64,000 nt of DNA from Aurantiacibacter arachoides (GCF_009827335.1 NZ_WTYH01000001.1:2517501-2581500), one strand, 5' to 3'. Positions 17,506 through 27,475 are shown, numbered from the stretch's first letter. Translations and numbers: made by a program. Notes: generated from the sequence alone by a model not told the origin.

Positions 17506-17519
17506 TTGATCTGAGTCAA
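17506..17519. promoter_or_regulatory. FNR/FixK box upstream of ccoN
   Basis: TTGATCTGAGTCAA is a near-perfect TTGAT-N4-GTCAA dyad centred about 61 bp before the ccoN start, a normal position for class II activation of cbb3 oxidase operons. No strong -10 element is obvious, which fits activator dependence. Confidence 0.85.
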
Positions 17520-17573
17520 TGCGGTTCCGGTTGGGGCCGCATAGGGACGCTAATAAATCATCCGGAGTCTCTG

Positions 17574-19250
17574 ATGCAGGCGGAAGCAGCCCTTGGGCGG
17601 GCGGGCCTATGGTTCGGCGTCCTTTCCCTCTCGATAGTGTTTGTAGCGACCGCGCGTGACCCTGGCTTTGCCGCACACGCGACGATCATCGGCATTATCG
17701 CTTTCGCCTTGATGTGCATGTCGGCTGCGCGGTTCGATCCTCTAGGAAAGGCGCGTGGCTTCTTCCGCATGCCCGAGGGCTTGACCCGCTATGACGATGA
17801 CCCGGTAAGGTGGGGCGTCCTTGCCACCATGTTCTGGGCAATCGTGGGAATGCTCGCCGGCGTATTTATCGCTTCGCAGCTGGCATTTCCGCAGCTCAAT
17901 TTCGAACCCTATTTCAACTTCGGGCGGGTCAGGCCGCTCCATACGTCTGCGGTAATCTTCGCATTCGGCGGTAACATCCTCATCGCCAGCAGCTTCTACG
18001 TCGTGCAGCGCACCTGTCGGGCGCAGCTCGCCTTCCCCGCGCTCGCCCGCTTCGTATTCTGGGGCTATCAGCTGTTCATCGTTCTGGCCGCCTCGGGATA
18101 CCTCTTCGGCGTGACGCAGAGCCGTGAATATGCCGAGCCCGAGTGGTACGTGGATCTGTGGCTGACGATCGTCTGGGTGGCTTACCTCATCGTCTTCGTC
18201 GGCACACTTGCGCGCCGGACCGAGCCGCACATCTACGTGGCGAACTGGTTCTACCTTTCCTTTATCATCACCATCGCGATGCTGCACATCGTCAACAACT
18301 TGGCAGTGCCGGTTTCCTTGAACGGCTCGCTGTCCTTCTCCGCGTTCGCAGGGGTGCAGGATGCGCTGACCCAGTGGTGGTATGGCCATAACGCAGTCGC
18401 GTTCTTCCTCACCGTGCCGTTCCTCGCGATGATGTATTACTTCGTGCCAAAGCAGGCCGAGCGGCCCGTCTACAGCTACCGTCTGTCAATCATTCACTTC
18501 TGGTCGCTGATCTTCCTCTACATATGGGCGGGGCCGCATCACCTGCACTACACGGCGTTGCCCGACTGGGCGCAAACGCTCGGCATGGTGTTCTCGGTAA
18601 TCCTGTGGATGCCGAGCTGGGGCGGCATGATCAACGGCCTGATGACGCTCAACGGTGCGTGGGACAAGGTCCGCACCGATCCGATCATCCGGATGATGGT
18701 CATGGCGATGGCCTTCTACGGCATGGCGACGTTCGAAGGACCGATGCTGAGCATCAAGGCCGTCAACTCGCTGTCGCACTACACCGACTGGACCGTCGGG
18801 CATGTCCACTCCGGGGCACTGGGCTGGAACGGTCTCATTAGTTTTGCCGCAGTCTACTTCCTCGTTCCTCGGCTATGGAAGCGCGAGCGAATGTATTCGC
18901 TGCGGATGATCAACTGGCATTTCTGGCTCGCGACGCTTGGAATCGTTTTCTATGCTGCCAGCATGTGGGTGGCAGGCATCACCCAGGGGCTAATGTGGCG
19001 CGAATACGGGCCTGACGGGTATCTCGTGAACAGCTTCGCCGAGACTGTCGCGGCGCTGCATGAGCTTTACATCATCCGCGCTGTCGGCGGTGCCATGTAT
19101 CTGGGTGGTGCCATCATCATGGGTTTCAATGTTTGGATGACCATCGCGGGCAAGCTGCGCGAGGAAGCGCCGATGGGCGCAATGCCTGATTACGATCCCG
19201 ACAAGGATCGACCCATCGTGCGTCCCGCAACCCCCGAACCAGCCGAATAG
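17574..19250 (+). CDS. ccoN: cbb3-type cytochrome c oxidase catalytic subunit I
   Basis: A 558-aa polytopic haem-copper oxidase of the C family. Metal ligands are visible: the low-spin haem His in [15 protein letters not shown], CuB histidines in [11 protein letters not shown] and [12 protein letters not shown], and haem b3 ligands in [16 protein letters not shown]. The cross-linked Tyr of this family is expected near [10 protein letters not shown]. It is the oxygen-reducing subunit of the high-affinity terminal oxidase in the inner membrane. It starts at ATG 17574 with CCGGAG about 7 nt upstream and is first in an operon of eight genes, preceded by an FNR/FixK box. Confidence 0.97.
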   Translation: MQAEAALGRAGLWFGVLSLSIVFVATARDPGFAAHATIIGIIAFALMCMSAARFDPLGKARGFFRMPEGLTRYDDDPVRWGVLATMFWAIVGMLAGVFIASQLAFPQLNFEPYFNFGRVRPLHTSAVIFAFGGNILIASSFYVVQRTCRAQLAFPALARFVFWGYQLFIVLAASGYLFGVTQSREYAEPEWYVDLWLTIVWVAYLIVFVGTLARRTEPHIYVANWFYLSFIITIAMLHIVNNLAVPVSLNGSLSFSAFAGVQDALTQWWYGHNAVAFFLTVPFLAMMYYFVPKQAERPVYSYRLSIIHFWSLIFLYIWAGPHHLHYTALPDWAQTLGMVFSVILWMPSWGGMINGLMTLNGAWDKVRTDPIIRMMVMAMAFYGMATFEGPMLSIKAVNSLSHYTDWTVGHVHSGALGWNGLISFAAVYFLVPRLWKRERMYSLRMINWHFWLATLGIVFYAASMWVAGITQGLMWREYGPDGYLVNSFAETVAALHELYIIRAVGGAMYLGGAIIMGFNVWMTIAGKLREEAPMGAMPDYDPDKDRPIVRPATPEPAE

Positions 19251-19260
19251 GAAGCGCGTC

Positions 19261-20013
19261 ATGGGCCTCGCCTCCCAGCACAAGAAGCTGGAAAAGAACA
19301 TCAACCTGCTCGCGATCGGATCTTTCATAGCTGTGGCGATTGGCGGCATCGTCGAAATCGCCCCGCTGTTCTGGATCGACAACACGATCGAGGAAGTCGA
19401 CGGCATGCGACCCTATACGCCGCTCGAGCAGGCGGGCCGGAACATCTACGTGCGCGAAGGTTGCTATGCCTGTCATAGCCAGATGATTCGGCCGTTCCGA
19501 GACGAGGTGGAGCGCTACGGCCACTACAGCCTGGCAGCGGAAAGCATGTACGATCACCCATTCCAATGGGGTTCGAAGCGCACCGGCCCCGATCTCGCGC
19601 GCGTCGGCGGGCGTTATTCCGACGAATGGCACGTCCAGCACCTACGCGATCCGCAGAGCGTGGTGCCCGAGAGCATTATGCCGCAATACTCTTTCCTCGG
19701 AAACACCCGGCTCGACACCAATAACGCAGAAGACATGTTGATCGCGCTGCGCCGAGTGGGTGTTCCCTACACAGACCGCGACATCGGTGAGGCCATGGCG
19801 GATATCATCCTGCAGGCAGACCCCGACAGTGATGGCGATGTCGAGGGGTTCCAGGAACGCTATCCCAAGGCGCAGGTTCGCGACTTTGACGGCGATCCCG
19901 GCCGAGTGACCGAGATGGATGCGCTCGTGGCCTATCTGCAGATGCTCGGAACGCTAGTCGATGTCGAAAGCGCGGCAGCGCAGGAGCGGCTGGCAGAGGA
20001 GAAAGGTCGATGA
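19261..20013 (+). CDS. ccoO: cbb3 oxidase monohaem cytochrome c subunit II
   Basis: A 250-aa membrane-anchored cytochrome c. One N-terminal helix (about 17-37) is followed by the haem c motif [12 protein letters not shown] and the downstream Met ligand region. It passes electrons from CcoP or soluble cytochromes to CcoN. It starts 10 nt after ccoN and its TGA overlaps the ATG of ccoQ (ATGA), which indicates coupled translation. Length and layout are normal for the family. Confidence 0.96.
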   Translation: MGLASQHKKLEKNINLLAIGSFIAVAIGGIVEIAPLFWIDNTIEEVDGMRPYTPLEQAGRNIYVREGCYACHSQMIRPFRDEVERYGHYSLAAESMYDHPFQWGSKRTGPDLARVGGRYSDEWHVQHLRDPQSVVPESIMPQYSFLGNTRLDTNNAEDMLIALRRVGVPYTDRDIGEAMADIILQADPDSDGDVEGFQERYPKAQVRDFDGDPGRVTEMDALVAYLQMLGTLVDVESAAAQERLAEEKGR

Positions 20014-20186
20014 ACCTCTACGACCAGTTGCGCCATCTTGCGGACAGCTACGGCCTGGTCGCGCTTCTTGTTCTCTTTCTCGGTCTGTGCCTGTGGGTGT
20101 TCCGGCCCGGTGCCAAGCAACACAACCGGGAAGCGGCGCGCTCGATATTTCAAGAAGAGGAAATCGAGGGATTCGGCGATGATTAA
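20010..20186 (+). CDS. ccoQ: cbb3 oxidase small subunit CcoQ
   Basis: A 58-aa protein with one membrane helix ([20 protein letters not shown]) and a charged tail ending [12 protein letters not shown]. CcoQ stabilises the assembled cbb3 complex. The gene overlaps ccoO by 4 nt and ccoP by 8 nt. Confidence 0.92.
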   Translation: MNLYDQLRHLADSYGLVALLVLFLGLCLWVFRPGAKQHNREAARSIFQEEEIEGFGDD

Positions 20187-21090
20187 TAAGCGCATCGACG
20201 AGCCGACCGGCACCGAAACCGTCGGTCACGAATGGGATGGCATCGAGGAACTCGATACCCCGATGCCGCGCTGGTGGCTCTGGACGCTCTACCTGACCAT
20301 CGTCTGGGGCGTGGTCTACGTCATCCTCTATCCCGCTTGGCCGCTCGTCGACAAGGCGACAGAAGGCGTTCTCGGCTGGAGCAGTCGCGGCGAACTCGCC
20401 GATGAGATGAGCGTCGTCGACCAGGCTTGGGTCACGGTGCGCGAGGAACTGTCGCGAATTCCGATCGAGCGCCTGCCCGAGAACAGCGAACTGTTTGCTC
20501 AGGCGGTGGCCGGTGGCCGCTCCGCGTTCCAGGTGCACTGCTCCCAATGCCACGGATCAGGAGCCGCGGGCAGCCAGACGCTGGGCTACCCCAACCTCAA
20601 CGACGACGACTGGATCTGGGGCGGCGATCTCAAGGCCATCGAATACACGCTGGTAAATGGCATCCGCTCGCCGGGCGTGGAGGACACCCGGGGGAGCCTA
20701 ATGCCGTCGTTCGCGGACTTCTTTGAGCGCAGTCAACTCGACGCGCTCGTGAGCCATGTTCAGTCGCTCAACGGCGAGGGTCCATCGAGCGGAATGGGAG
20801 CGCAGCTCTACGAACGCAACTGCTCACTCTGCCACGGCCCGGTCGGCGAAGGAAATCGCGAGCTCGGCGCACCACGCCTCAACGATGCGATCTGGCTTTA
20901 CGGGAACTCGCGCGAAGACATCCGCCGCCAGATCCTTGATCCCAGGATGGGCCGCATGCCGCACTGGAGTGGCCGCCTCGATCAGGTCACTATCAAGATG
21001 GTCTCAGCCTATGTCTGGTCGCTCGGCGGCGGAGAGGAGCTCATTGAAGTCGCCGAGGACCCCACGGTGGAGATCGATGAAGAACCGTGA
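20179..21090 (+). CDS. ccoP: cbb3 oxidase dihaem cytochrome c subunit III
   Basis: A 303-aa protein: N-terminal cytoplasmic segment, one or two hydrophobic segments (the clear one being WWLWTLYLTIVWGVVYVILY), and two periplasmic cytochrome c domains with haem motifs CSQCHGSGAAG and CSLCHGPVGEG. It is the electron entry subunit. It starts at ATG 20179 inside the end of ccoQ, and its stop region overlaps the ccoG start. An upstream ATG in the same frame would run through ccoQ and is not used. Confidence 0.96.
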   Translation: MINKRIDEPTGTETVGHEWDGIEELDTPMPRWWLWTLYLTIVWGVVYVILYPAWPLVDKATEGVLGWSSRGELADEMSVVDQAWVTVREELSRIPIERLPENSELFAQAVAGGRSAFQVHCSQCHGSGAAGSQTLGYPNLNDDDWIWGGDLKAIEYTLVNGIRSPGVEDTRGSLMPSFADFFERSQLDALVSHVQSLNGEGPSSGMGAQLYERNCSLCHGPVGEGNRELGAPRLNDAIWLYGNSREDIRRQILDPRMGRMPHWSGRLDQVTIKMVSAYVWSLGGGEELIEVAEDPTVEIDEEP

Positions 21091-22687
21091 TTCCGCCCGG
21101 GCGTCGAGCGCTCTTCCCCGCCGCGAAGGCGAGAACCGCGACTGTTCGGTCGTCGTTGAGGACGGACGCGCGAAGACCAACGAGCCAGTATCCGGCGCCG
21201 TAGCCGAGCCGGAAGCGACCACACTTCGCCACGAGCCGCACGAGCCGCCAAGACAGCACCTCCCGACCAAGTTGTTTGAAAAGCGGACCAAGGTCCACAA
21301 CAAACGCGTCGACGGTCCCTTCCGGCGGCTCAAGTGGTTTGTCATGTTCGTGACGCTGGCGATCTACTACGGCACGCCGTGGATCCGCTGGGATCGCGGA
21401 CCCTACGCTCCCGATCAGGCGGTGTTGGTCGATCTGGCCAACCGACGGTTCTACATGTTCGGCATCGAGATCTGGCCACACGAATTCTACTACGTCGCTG
21501 GCTTGCTTATCATGGCGGCACTCGGCCTCTTTCTCGTCACCAGCGCGGTGGGCCGGGCGTGGTGCGGATACGCTTGCCCGCAGACGGTCTGGACCGACCT
21601 GTTCCAGCATGTCGACCGCTTCGTCGATGGTGACCGGAACGCCCGCATTAGGCTAGACGCAGCCCCGCTCGGACCGAAGAAGATCACCAAGCGGAGCTTC
21701 AAGTACACGATCTACCTCGTCATCAGCTTCTGGACCGGCGGCGCTTGGATCATGTATTTCGCCGACGCGCCTACGCTGGTGCGCGACTTCTGGGTGGGCG
21801 AGGCGGCACCCGCGGCCTACATCACCGTGGCGATCCTTACACTCACCACCTTCACGCTTGGCGGCTTCATGCGCGAACAGGTGTGCATCTACATGTGTCC
21901 CTGGCCGCGCATCCAGACGGCGATGATGGACGAGAAGTCGCTCCTGGTGACCTACAAGGACTGGCGCGGTGAACCGCGCGGCAGCGTCAAGAAGGCGGAG
22001 AAGAACCCCGGCAAGTTCGGCGACTGCATCGATTGCCTACAGTGTGTGGCCGTATGTCCAACGGGGATCGACATTCGCGAAGGACCGCAAGTCGGCTGCA
22101 TCACCTGCGCCCTGTGCATCGACGCCTGCGATAAGGTAATGGCCGAAGTGGGGCGACCACGCGGCCTGATCGACTACGCGACACTCGAGGACTGCGAGAA
22201 GGAAGCGAACGGGGAAGCGACGCGGCCGCCGTGGAAGGCCCTGCTGCGGCCGAGGACCATCGCCTATTTCCTCATTTGGGGAAGCATTGGGCTTGCAATG
22301 CTGTTTGCGCTGGGCGCGCGCAGCCATGTAGGCCTGTCGGTCTCGCCTGACCGCAATCCGCCCTACATCCTTATGAGCGACGGATCGGTGCGTAATTCCT
22401 ATACTCTCAAGCTGCGGAACATGGAGAGCCGGCCGCGCGAGATGGAGATAGGGCTTCAGGGTCTTCCCGGCGCCGTGATGTGGACCGACACCACCGGGCG
22501 CGACGCGGCTGCCCGCACGCAGATCAAGATGGTTCCGGCAGACCAAGTGCTCGCAGTTCGCGCCTACGTCATAGCACCCAAAGGAGCGGACACGCAGGAG
22601 TTCAGCTTCCGCGTGACATCTCGGGACGAACAGCGGGAGAGCACTCAAACCGAAGCGCGCTTCGATACGCCGGGAGGCGGCGAATGA
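21077..22687 (+). CDS. ccoG: CcoG (RdxA/FixG) ferredoxin-like cupric reductase for cbb3 assembly
   Basis: A 536-aa inner-membrane protein. After a long soluble N-terminus come membrane helices with the WCGYACPQTVWTDLF motif, then MCPWPRIQ and two [4Fe-4S] cysteine clusters (CIDCLQCVAVCPTGIDI and CITCALCIDACDKVM). The C-terminal FixG-type Ig-like periplasmic domain follows the last helix. The family helps reduce and deliver copper for CcoN. I chose ATG 21077, which overlaps the ccoP stop by 14 nt. The N-terminal about 75 residues are variable, so a later start is possible. Confidence 0.93.
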   Translation: MKNRDSARASSALPRREGENRDCSVVVEDGRAKTNEPVSGAVAEPEATTLRHEPHEPPRQHLPTKLFEKRTKVHNKRVDGPFRRLKWFVMFVTLAIYYGTPWIRWDRGPYAPDQAVLVDLANRRFYMFGIEIWPHEFYYVAGLLIMAALGLFLVTSAVGRAWCGYACPQTVWTDLFQHVDRFVDGDRNARIRLDAAPLGPKKITKRSFKYTIYLVISFWTGGAWIMYFADAPTLVRDFWVGEAAPAAYITVAILTLTTFTLGGFMREQVCIYMCPWPRIQTAMMDEKSLLVTYKDWRGEPRGSVKKAEKNPGKFGDCIDCLQCVAVCPTGIDIREGPQVGCITCALCIDACDKVMAEVGRPRGLIDYATLEDCEKEANGEATRPPWKALLRPRTIAYFLIWGSIGLAMLFALGARSHVGLSVSPDRNPPYILMSDGSVRNSYTLKLRNMESRPREMEIGLQGLPGAVMWTDTTGRDAAARTQIKMVPADQVLAVRAYVIAPKGADTQEFSFRVTSRDEQRESTQTEARFDTPGGGE

Positions 22688-23133
22688 AGAGCGAATTCAC
22701 CGGCAAGCACATGGCCGTGATCATCGTGTCCGGCTTCATCATCATTATTGCGGTAAACCTGTTCATGGCCACGCTGGCCGTTCGCGGATTCGGAGGCGTG
22801 GTGGTCCAGAACTCCTATGTCGCCAGCCAGGAATTCAACGGCTGGCTTGAGGCTGCCGAGCGTCAAGAAGGGCTAGGATGGACAGTGGAGATGTCGCACA
22901 GCAATAACGGCCATCTCATTGTCGAGACCACCTCGGTGCCTTCCGAGTCCACCGTCGTTGCGGTCACCCGTCGACCGCTAGGGAAGCCCGAAACCACTCA
23001 GCTTCGTTTTATTGAGGCGACACCCGGAAATCACGTATCGCTGGAGCCGCTGGAGCCCGGGCGCTGGATTGTCCGGCTAACCATCACTTCACCCGATGGC
23101 CTGACTTGGTCGACGGAAGATCACATGAAGTGA
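22684..23133 (+). CDS. ccoH: FixH/CcoH-like cbb3 assembly protein
   Basis: A 149-aa protein: one N-terminal helix (MAVIIVSGFIIIIAVNLFMA), then the conserved GGVVVQNSYVASQEFNGWL of FixH and a periplasmic beta-rich domain with GRWIVRLTITS. FixH is needed for cbb3 maturation together with the CopA2-type ATPase. It overlaps ccoG by ATGA and the next gene by GTGA. Confidence 0.92.
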   Translation: MKSEFTGKHMAVIIVSGFIIIIAVNLFMATLAVRGFGGVVVQNSYVASQEFNGWLEAAERQEGLGWTVEMSHSNNGHLIVETTSVPSESTVVAVTRRPLGKPETTQLRFIEATPGNHVSLEPLEPGRWIVRLTITSPDGLTWSTEDHMK

Positions 23134-25265
23134 ATGCCCCGATAGCCCTAGATGCAACTGATCGCCCCGAGCTCACAGACAGCCGCTTCACCGTACCGGG
23201 CATGCGCTGCGCCGGTTGCATCGGCAAGATCGAGCGAGGCTTGCGGGATGTCGAGGGGGTAGAGGCAGCGCGCGTCAATTTCTCCGCGAAACGGGTCGCT
23301 GTTCGGCACGACAGGACGCTGGATGAGGACGCATTGGTTGCCGCGCTCGAAAGGCTCGGCTTCGAAGCACAGGCCGCCCATGCCAACCCGCTCGGACAAG
23401 ATGACGCCGAGAGCCGAACCCTGCTGCGTTCTCTCGCCGTCGCAGGGTTCGGCATGATGAACATCATGTTGCTCTCGGTCAGCGTCTGGTCGGGGGCGGG
23501 CGGTGTCACGAGGGAGCTGTTCCATTGGCTCTCGGCGCTGATCGCGCTTCCGGTGGTTGCCTATGCCGGGCGTCCGTTCTTTTCGAGCGCAGCAATGGCG
23601 CTGCGGCATCGCCGGACGAACATGGATGTGCCGATCTCCATCGGCGTCCTCCTCGCTACGGGACTGAGCACCTACGAGACTGTTACCGGAGGCGAGCACG
23701 CCTATTTTGACAGCGCAGTCATGCTGCTGTTCTTCCTGCTGGCCGGACGCGCACTCGATGCGACCATGCGAAACAAGACCCGCGCGGGGATTGGGGCACT
23801 GCTATCCCGGATGGGAAAGACAGCGCGTGTCTTGGTGGAAGACGGATCTACAAGAACGGTTGCTGCGGAAGATCTCGAGCCGGATATGCTGATGCTTGTC
23901 GCAGCTGGCGAGGTGCTGGCTGCTGATGGAGTGATCGAAGACGGTCGAAGCTCTATCGACAACGCAATGCTGACAGGTGAAAGCACGCCTCAGTCCTTGG
24001 CCAAGGACGATCAGGTCCATGCCGGCGCTATAAACCTGGCCAATCCCATCCGTGTGCGCGTCACTGCTGCCTCGTCCGATACGGTGATAGCCGAAATCGC
24101 TCGGTTGATGGACGAGGCCGGGCAGTCGCGTAGTCACTATGTGCGCATTGCCGATCGCGCCTCGCGCCTTTACGCGCCGGCGGTTCATACCCTCGCGCTG
24201 GTGGCATTCGGGGGGTGGATGATTGCGGGCGTCGGTTTATACCAATCGCTGGTCATCGCTATTGCCGTACTCATTATCACCTGTCCCTGCGCCATGGGAC
24301 TGGCAGTTCCCGCAGCGCAAGTGGTGGCGTCAGGCGTTCTTGCAAAGCGCGGCCTGCTGGTGAAGGACGGAAGCGCACTCGAACGGCTGGCGGAGGTCGA
24401 TACCGCCCTGTTCGACAAGACTGGCACGCTGACGTTAGGAGAGCCGATCCCACAGATCGATCGCTTGTCGAGCGAACAAAAATCCGTCGCTCTCGGGCTG
24501 GCGCAAGCCAGTCGCCATCCCTTGAGCAGGGGTCTCGCCACCGCGCTTGAGACTGAAGGTGTCACGCCCGCTGCCGTCGGTTCGATTTCCGAGGTGGGCG
24601 GGGAGGGCATCAGCGGTGACTGGTTCGGCACCTGCGTTGCCTTGGCGCGGACCGACATCGTCGGTGATGGACTGTCCACGACCCTTCGGCTCGGAGAATG
24701 TTTGATCGCCATTCCTTTTGTCGATCCGATGCGGCCAGATGTCGCCGAAACCCTCACCGCTCTTCGTGCCAGCGGTATCGACAGCCGCATCATCTCCGGT
24801 GATCGGCAAGCCCCCGTGGGAGCGCTTGCCGATGAACTTGGCATCGCAGGCGATGCCGAAATGCGCCCGAACAGCAAGCTGGCGCTACTCGATGCTCTGA
24901 AAGCCGATGGGCGCCGCCCGCTCATGGTCGGCGATGGGATCAATGACGGCCCGGCTCTGGCCGCCGCCCATGCATCGATCGCACCCGGCAGTGCGAGCGA
25001 CGTCAGTCAGCAAGCCGCCGACGCGGTATTCCTGGGTAGGGCTCTGATGCCGGTCGCACTCGCAGTAAGGGTGGCGCGCCGTACGATGCGTATCGTTCGC
25101 CAGAACTTCGGTTTCGCCATTGGCTACAATGTGGTGGCGGTGCCGCTCGCGCTGGCGGGTCTCGTGACGCCACTGATCGCCGCGATCGCAATGTCACTCA
25201 GCTCACTGATCGTCGTGGGAAATTCGCTTCGCTTAGCAAGCGCGGCAAAGAGCCCCTCGGCATGA
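23130..25265 (+). CDS. ccoI: CcoI/FixI copper-transporting P1B-type ATPase
   Basis: A 711-aa P-type ATPase. The N-terminal heavy-metal-binding domain has GMRCAGC, followed by membrane helices, the actuator motif LTGES, the ion-binding CPCAMGL, the phosphorylated Asp in DKTGTLT, and the hinge GDGINDGPAL. This is the low-rate Cu+ exporter that supplies copper to the cbb3 oxidase. The GTG start at 23130 overlaps the ccoH stop (GTGA). It overlaps ccoS by ATGA. Confidence 0.95.
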   Translation: MNAPIALDATDRPELTDSRFTVPGMRCAGCIGKIERGLRDVEGVEAARVNFSAKRVAVRHDRTLDEDALVAALERLGFEAQAAHANPLGQDDAESRTLLRSLAVAGFGMMNIMLLSVSVWSGAGGVTRELFHWLSALIALPVVAYAGRPFFSSAAMALRHRRTNMDVPISIGVLLATGLSTYETVTGGEHAYFDSAVMLLFFLLAGRALDATMRNKTRAGIGALLSRMGKTARVLVEDGSTRTVAAEDLEPDMLMLVAAGEVLAADGVIEDGRSSIDNAMLTGESTPQSLAKDDQVHAGAINLANPIRVRVTAASSDTVIAEIARLMDEAGQSRSHYVRIADRASRLYAPAVHTLALVAFGGWMIAGVGLYQSLVIAIAVLIITCPCAMGLAVPAAQVVASGVLAKRGLLVKDGSALERLAEVDTALFDKTGTLTLGEPIPQIDRLSSEQKSVALGLAQASRHPLSRGLATALETEGVTPAAVGSISEVGGEGISGDWFGTCVALARTDIVGDGLSTTLRLGECLIAIPFVDPMRPDVAETLTALRASGIDSRIISGDRQAPVGALADELGIAGDAEMRPNSKLALLDALKADGRRPLMVGDGINDGPALAAAHASIAPGSASDVSQQAADAVFLGRALMPVALAVRVARRTMRIVRQNFGFAIGYNVVAVPLALAGLVTPLIAAIAMSLSSLIVVGNSLRLASAAKSPSA

Positions 25266-25447
25266 GCGTTCTAGTCTATCTGATCCCAGTCGCTCTCGCA
25301 TTGGGCGGTGCGGGTCTCTTCCTGTTCTTCTGGGCCATGCGCAACGGTCAATTCGAGGATCTCGACGGGGCGGCGAACCGGATTCTGATTGATGACGAGG
25401 AAGAAGTCACCCCCGCAAGCGGCGAACCACGGGAAATCGGCTCGTGA
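25262..25447 (+). CDS. ccoS: CcoS cbb3 assembly protein
   Basis: A 61-aa single-helix protein (LIPVALALGGAGLFLFFWAM) with the typical NGQFEDLDGAANRILIDDEE tail of CcoS. CcoS is needed for cofactor insertion in cbb3 oxidases. It ends the ccoNOQP-GHIS operon. Confidence 0.93.
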   Translation: MSVLVYLIPVALALGGAGLFLFFWAMRNGQFEDLDGAANRILIDDEEEVTPASGEPREIGS

Positions 25448-25561
25448 AGACACATGATCACTCCCTGCCGGGCTGCGGGTGCTGTCGCCTGCGAATTTCG
25501 TTGGCTGTTTCGCGAGATCGCTCTCGCTACTGAGCCAACTCAGAAAAAAGGAGTCCTCAAT

Positions 25562-25837
25562 ATGCCACTTTGGTTTCTACCGGCGTTAATTGCGCTGTTT
25601 GCCGTTGTCAGTTTAGCCGCCGGCATATGGCTCCTGCTCCACCTTCGTGACGTTGCGCGGGTTTTCAGAGGCAACCGGCCCGGTGATATGGTCACTGGAC
25701 CGGGGCGGCGACATGCAACATCCACAGCGGTGTGGGCAGCGTTGGTGATCTTCAACGCTGGCTGGATTGTCTGCCTCGTCATCTGGGTTTTCGTGATTGG
25801 CGGAGAGGCGAACTCTTTGGTGGACGCGAAAAGCTGA
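25562..25837 (+). CDS. Small two-helix membrane protein downstream of ccoS
   Basis: A 91-aa protein with helices WFLPALIALFAVVSLAAGIW and AALVIFNAGWIVCLVIWVFV, and a basic loop between them (RVFRGNRP, GRRHATST). It is preceded by a strong AAGGAG. It lies about 110 bp after ccoS and may be transcribed with the cco operon or by itself. No named family is recognised. Confidence 0.6.
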   Translation: MPLWFLPALIALFAVVSLAAGIWLLLHLRDVARVFRGNRPGDMVTGPGRRHATSTAVWAALVIFNAGWIVCLVIWVFVIGGEANSLVDAKS

Positions 25838-26029
25838 TGATGGGCCGTGTCCGGACAGTCTGCTTTCGAGCGCGAGACCTCGCGAAGCGGCCATCCGGCT
25901 AACGCCCCCATTGCAGACTTTGAGCCGTCCGCTAGGGCGAATTGTGTGAATTCAGGGCCAAGACGCGTCTAACTATCTATAAAGCCCACCCTCCTCGAAC
26001 CACGATCGCGAATCTGGGAAAACCGAAAA

Positions 26030-26530
26030 ATGTTCGATCAATTTCTCGCCCAGGATCGCTTCGATTTGGTGCCCCATCTTGTCGCCATCAGCATCGCCTA
26101 CATTCTAGCATTACCGATAGGTTGGAACCGAGAGAAAGCGGAGCGAAGTGCGGGTCTGCGAACTTTCCCCTTGGTCGCTGTGGCAAGCTGCGGTTTCATC
26201 CAAGCTGCGGAGGGGATCACCGCTGACTCACCGGAAGCAATGGCGCGAATAGTGGAGGGATTGATCACGGGTATGGGCTTCATCGGTGGCGGGGCAATCC
26301 TGCGGAGGAATGACTCGGTCAAAGGTACTGCCACTGCTGCCAGCCTCTGGATCACAGGCGCCATTGGCGTCTCGGTAGCGTTGGGGAGCCTAGATGTTGC
26401 AGTGATGTTGTCTCTTATTACTGTGGGAACGCTATGGTTCATGGCACCATTGAAACACGGCAAATCAGATCGCACTACGGCTAATGAAGTCGACGCTAGC
26501 GGCGGAATTGACGCCGACGTTGGGCACTAA
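26030..26530 (+). CDS. MgtC/SapB-family membrane protein
   Basis: A 166-aa protein matching MgtC: LALPIGWNREKAERSAGLRT, then VEGLITGMGFIGGGAILR and ATAASLWITGAIGVSVALGS. This is four or five membrane helices without the cytoplasmic ACT-like extension. MgtC-type proteins act on magnesium or ATPase homeostasis; the exact substrate is not known for this short form. It stands alone, with about 190 bp of plain intergenic sequence upstream. Confidence 0.85.
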   Translation: MFDQFLAQDRFDLVPHLVAISIAYILALPIGWNREKAERSAGLRTFPLVAVASCGFIQAAEGITADSPEAMARIVEGLITGMGFIGGGAILRRNDSVKGTATAASLWITGAIGVSVALGSLDVAVMLSLITVGTLWFMAPLKHGKSDRTTANEVDASGGIDADVGH

Positions 26531-26587
26531 AGTCATATATCCCGAAACCGGCTTTGGTGGACGTCGAATGCTACTGTGTGCGGCTCG

Positions 26588-27475
26588 TCAGCCGCGCATA
26601 GGGAAACCTCCACCATACAAAGCCGACGCCCGCGCGGGATCGTCGGAATCCGTCACGCACAGCAGGTGCAAACCGTCCTCGGCAGCCAGAGCGGCAATGC
26701 CCTCTACTTTAATTGGTGGGTCGAGCGGTTGGACCGCGAGCAAGTTGAAATGCCAGTCCAACTCCGCAATTGCCGCGCCCAGCAACGCGCCGTCGGTGTA
26801 GCTGTCGGCGGTCGCCTCGGCGACGGCAGAGAGCAGGATATGACCGTTGTCCAGTGCGCAGGCATCGGTGACGGAGAGCGGAACGCCCGACACCATTGGC
26901 AGCGACAGTTCCGCACGGAGCGATACTGTGACCGACCCACCTTCGACCACGGCCGCGAGCGATACCTCCAGGATATGCGACGCCGGGAACTGCATGTTGC
27001 CACGATTGAACAGCAGCAGCCGGTCGCCCCACAGCACCGCGCCCTCGAGGTTGATCTCGGCCACCAAGGGGGCGAGCGAAGCAAACAGGGGTCGCAGGTC
27101 TAGATGGCGAACGCCAGGCCCTTCGCCTAAAGCGGATAGATCGACGATCGCCCCGCGCATTCGCGTTGACGTCGATCCCGAGCCCAATACCAGCAGTCGG
27201 CCCACGCCCGCGCCGGGGAGCGCCACCAGTATTTCGAAATCGGGCTTCGCCCTTTTGCGCTGCGCAGCGTCCCTTGGCAGGTCGCCCTCGATCAGTCTGA
27301 CCAGCTTGCCGGGCGCCGAATCATCGAGCGCGAACCAGGCGAGGCAATTCACATCATCGCCGATCACAAACAGGTGATCGCCGCGCACCACCAAGCCGCT
27401 TGCCGCCGACAAGAAGGTGTGCCCCGATGCGAGCGCTGTTTCGACTGCCAGGTCGCGAATGTGATTCAGTCGCAT
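26588..27475 (-). CDS. Hypothetical propeller-like protein (DUF6929 type)
   Basis: A 295-aa protein from ATG 27475 (MRLNHIRDLAVETA), with repeating strands such as GLVVRGDHLFVIGDD, VGRLLVLGSGS and GNMQFPASHI, ending VEGIAALAAEDGLHLLCVTDSDDP. This resembles the DUF6929/SdiA-regulated-like beta-propeller proteins of Sphingomonadales and Burkholderiales. No signal peptide is visible. Function unknown. It is the last gene before the mobile island on its left side. Confidence 0.6.
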   Translation of the reverse strand: MRLNHIRDLAVETALASGHTFLSAASGLVVRGDHLFVIGDDVNCLAWFALDDSAPGKLVRLIEGDLPRDAAQRKRAKPDFEILVALPGAGVGRLLVLGSGSTSTRMRGAIVDLSALGEGPGVRHLDLRPLFASLAPLVAEINLEGAVLWGDRLLLFNRGNMQFPASHILEVSLAAVVEGGSVTVSLRAELSLPMVSGVPLSVTDACALDNGHILLSAVAEATADSYTDGALLGAAIAELDWHFNLLAVQPLDPPIKVEGIAALAAEDGLHLLCVTDSDDPARASALYGGGFPMRG

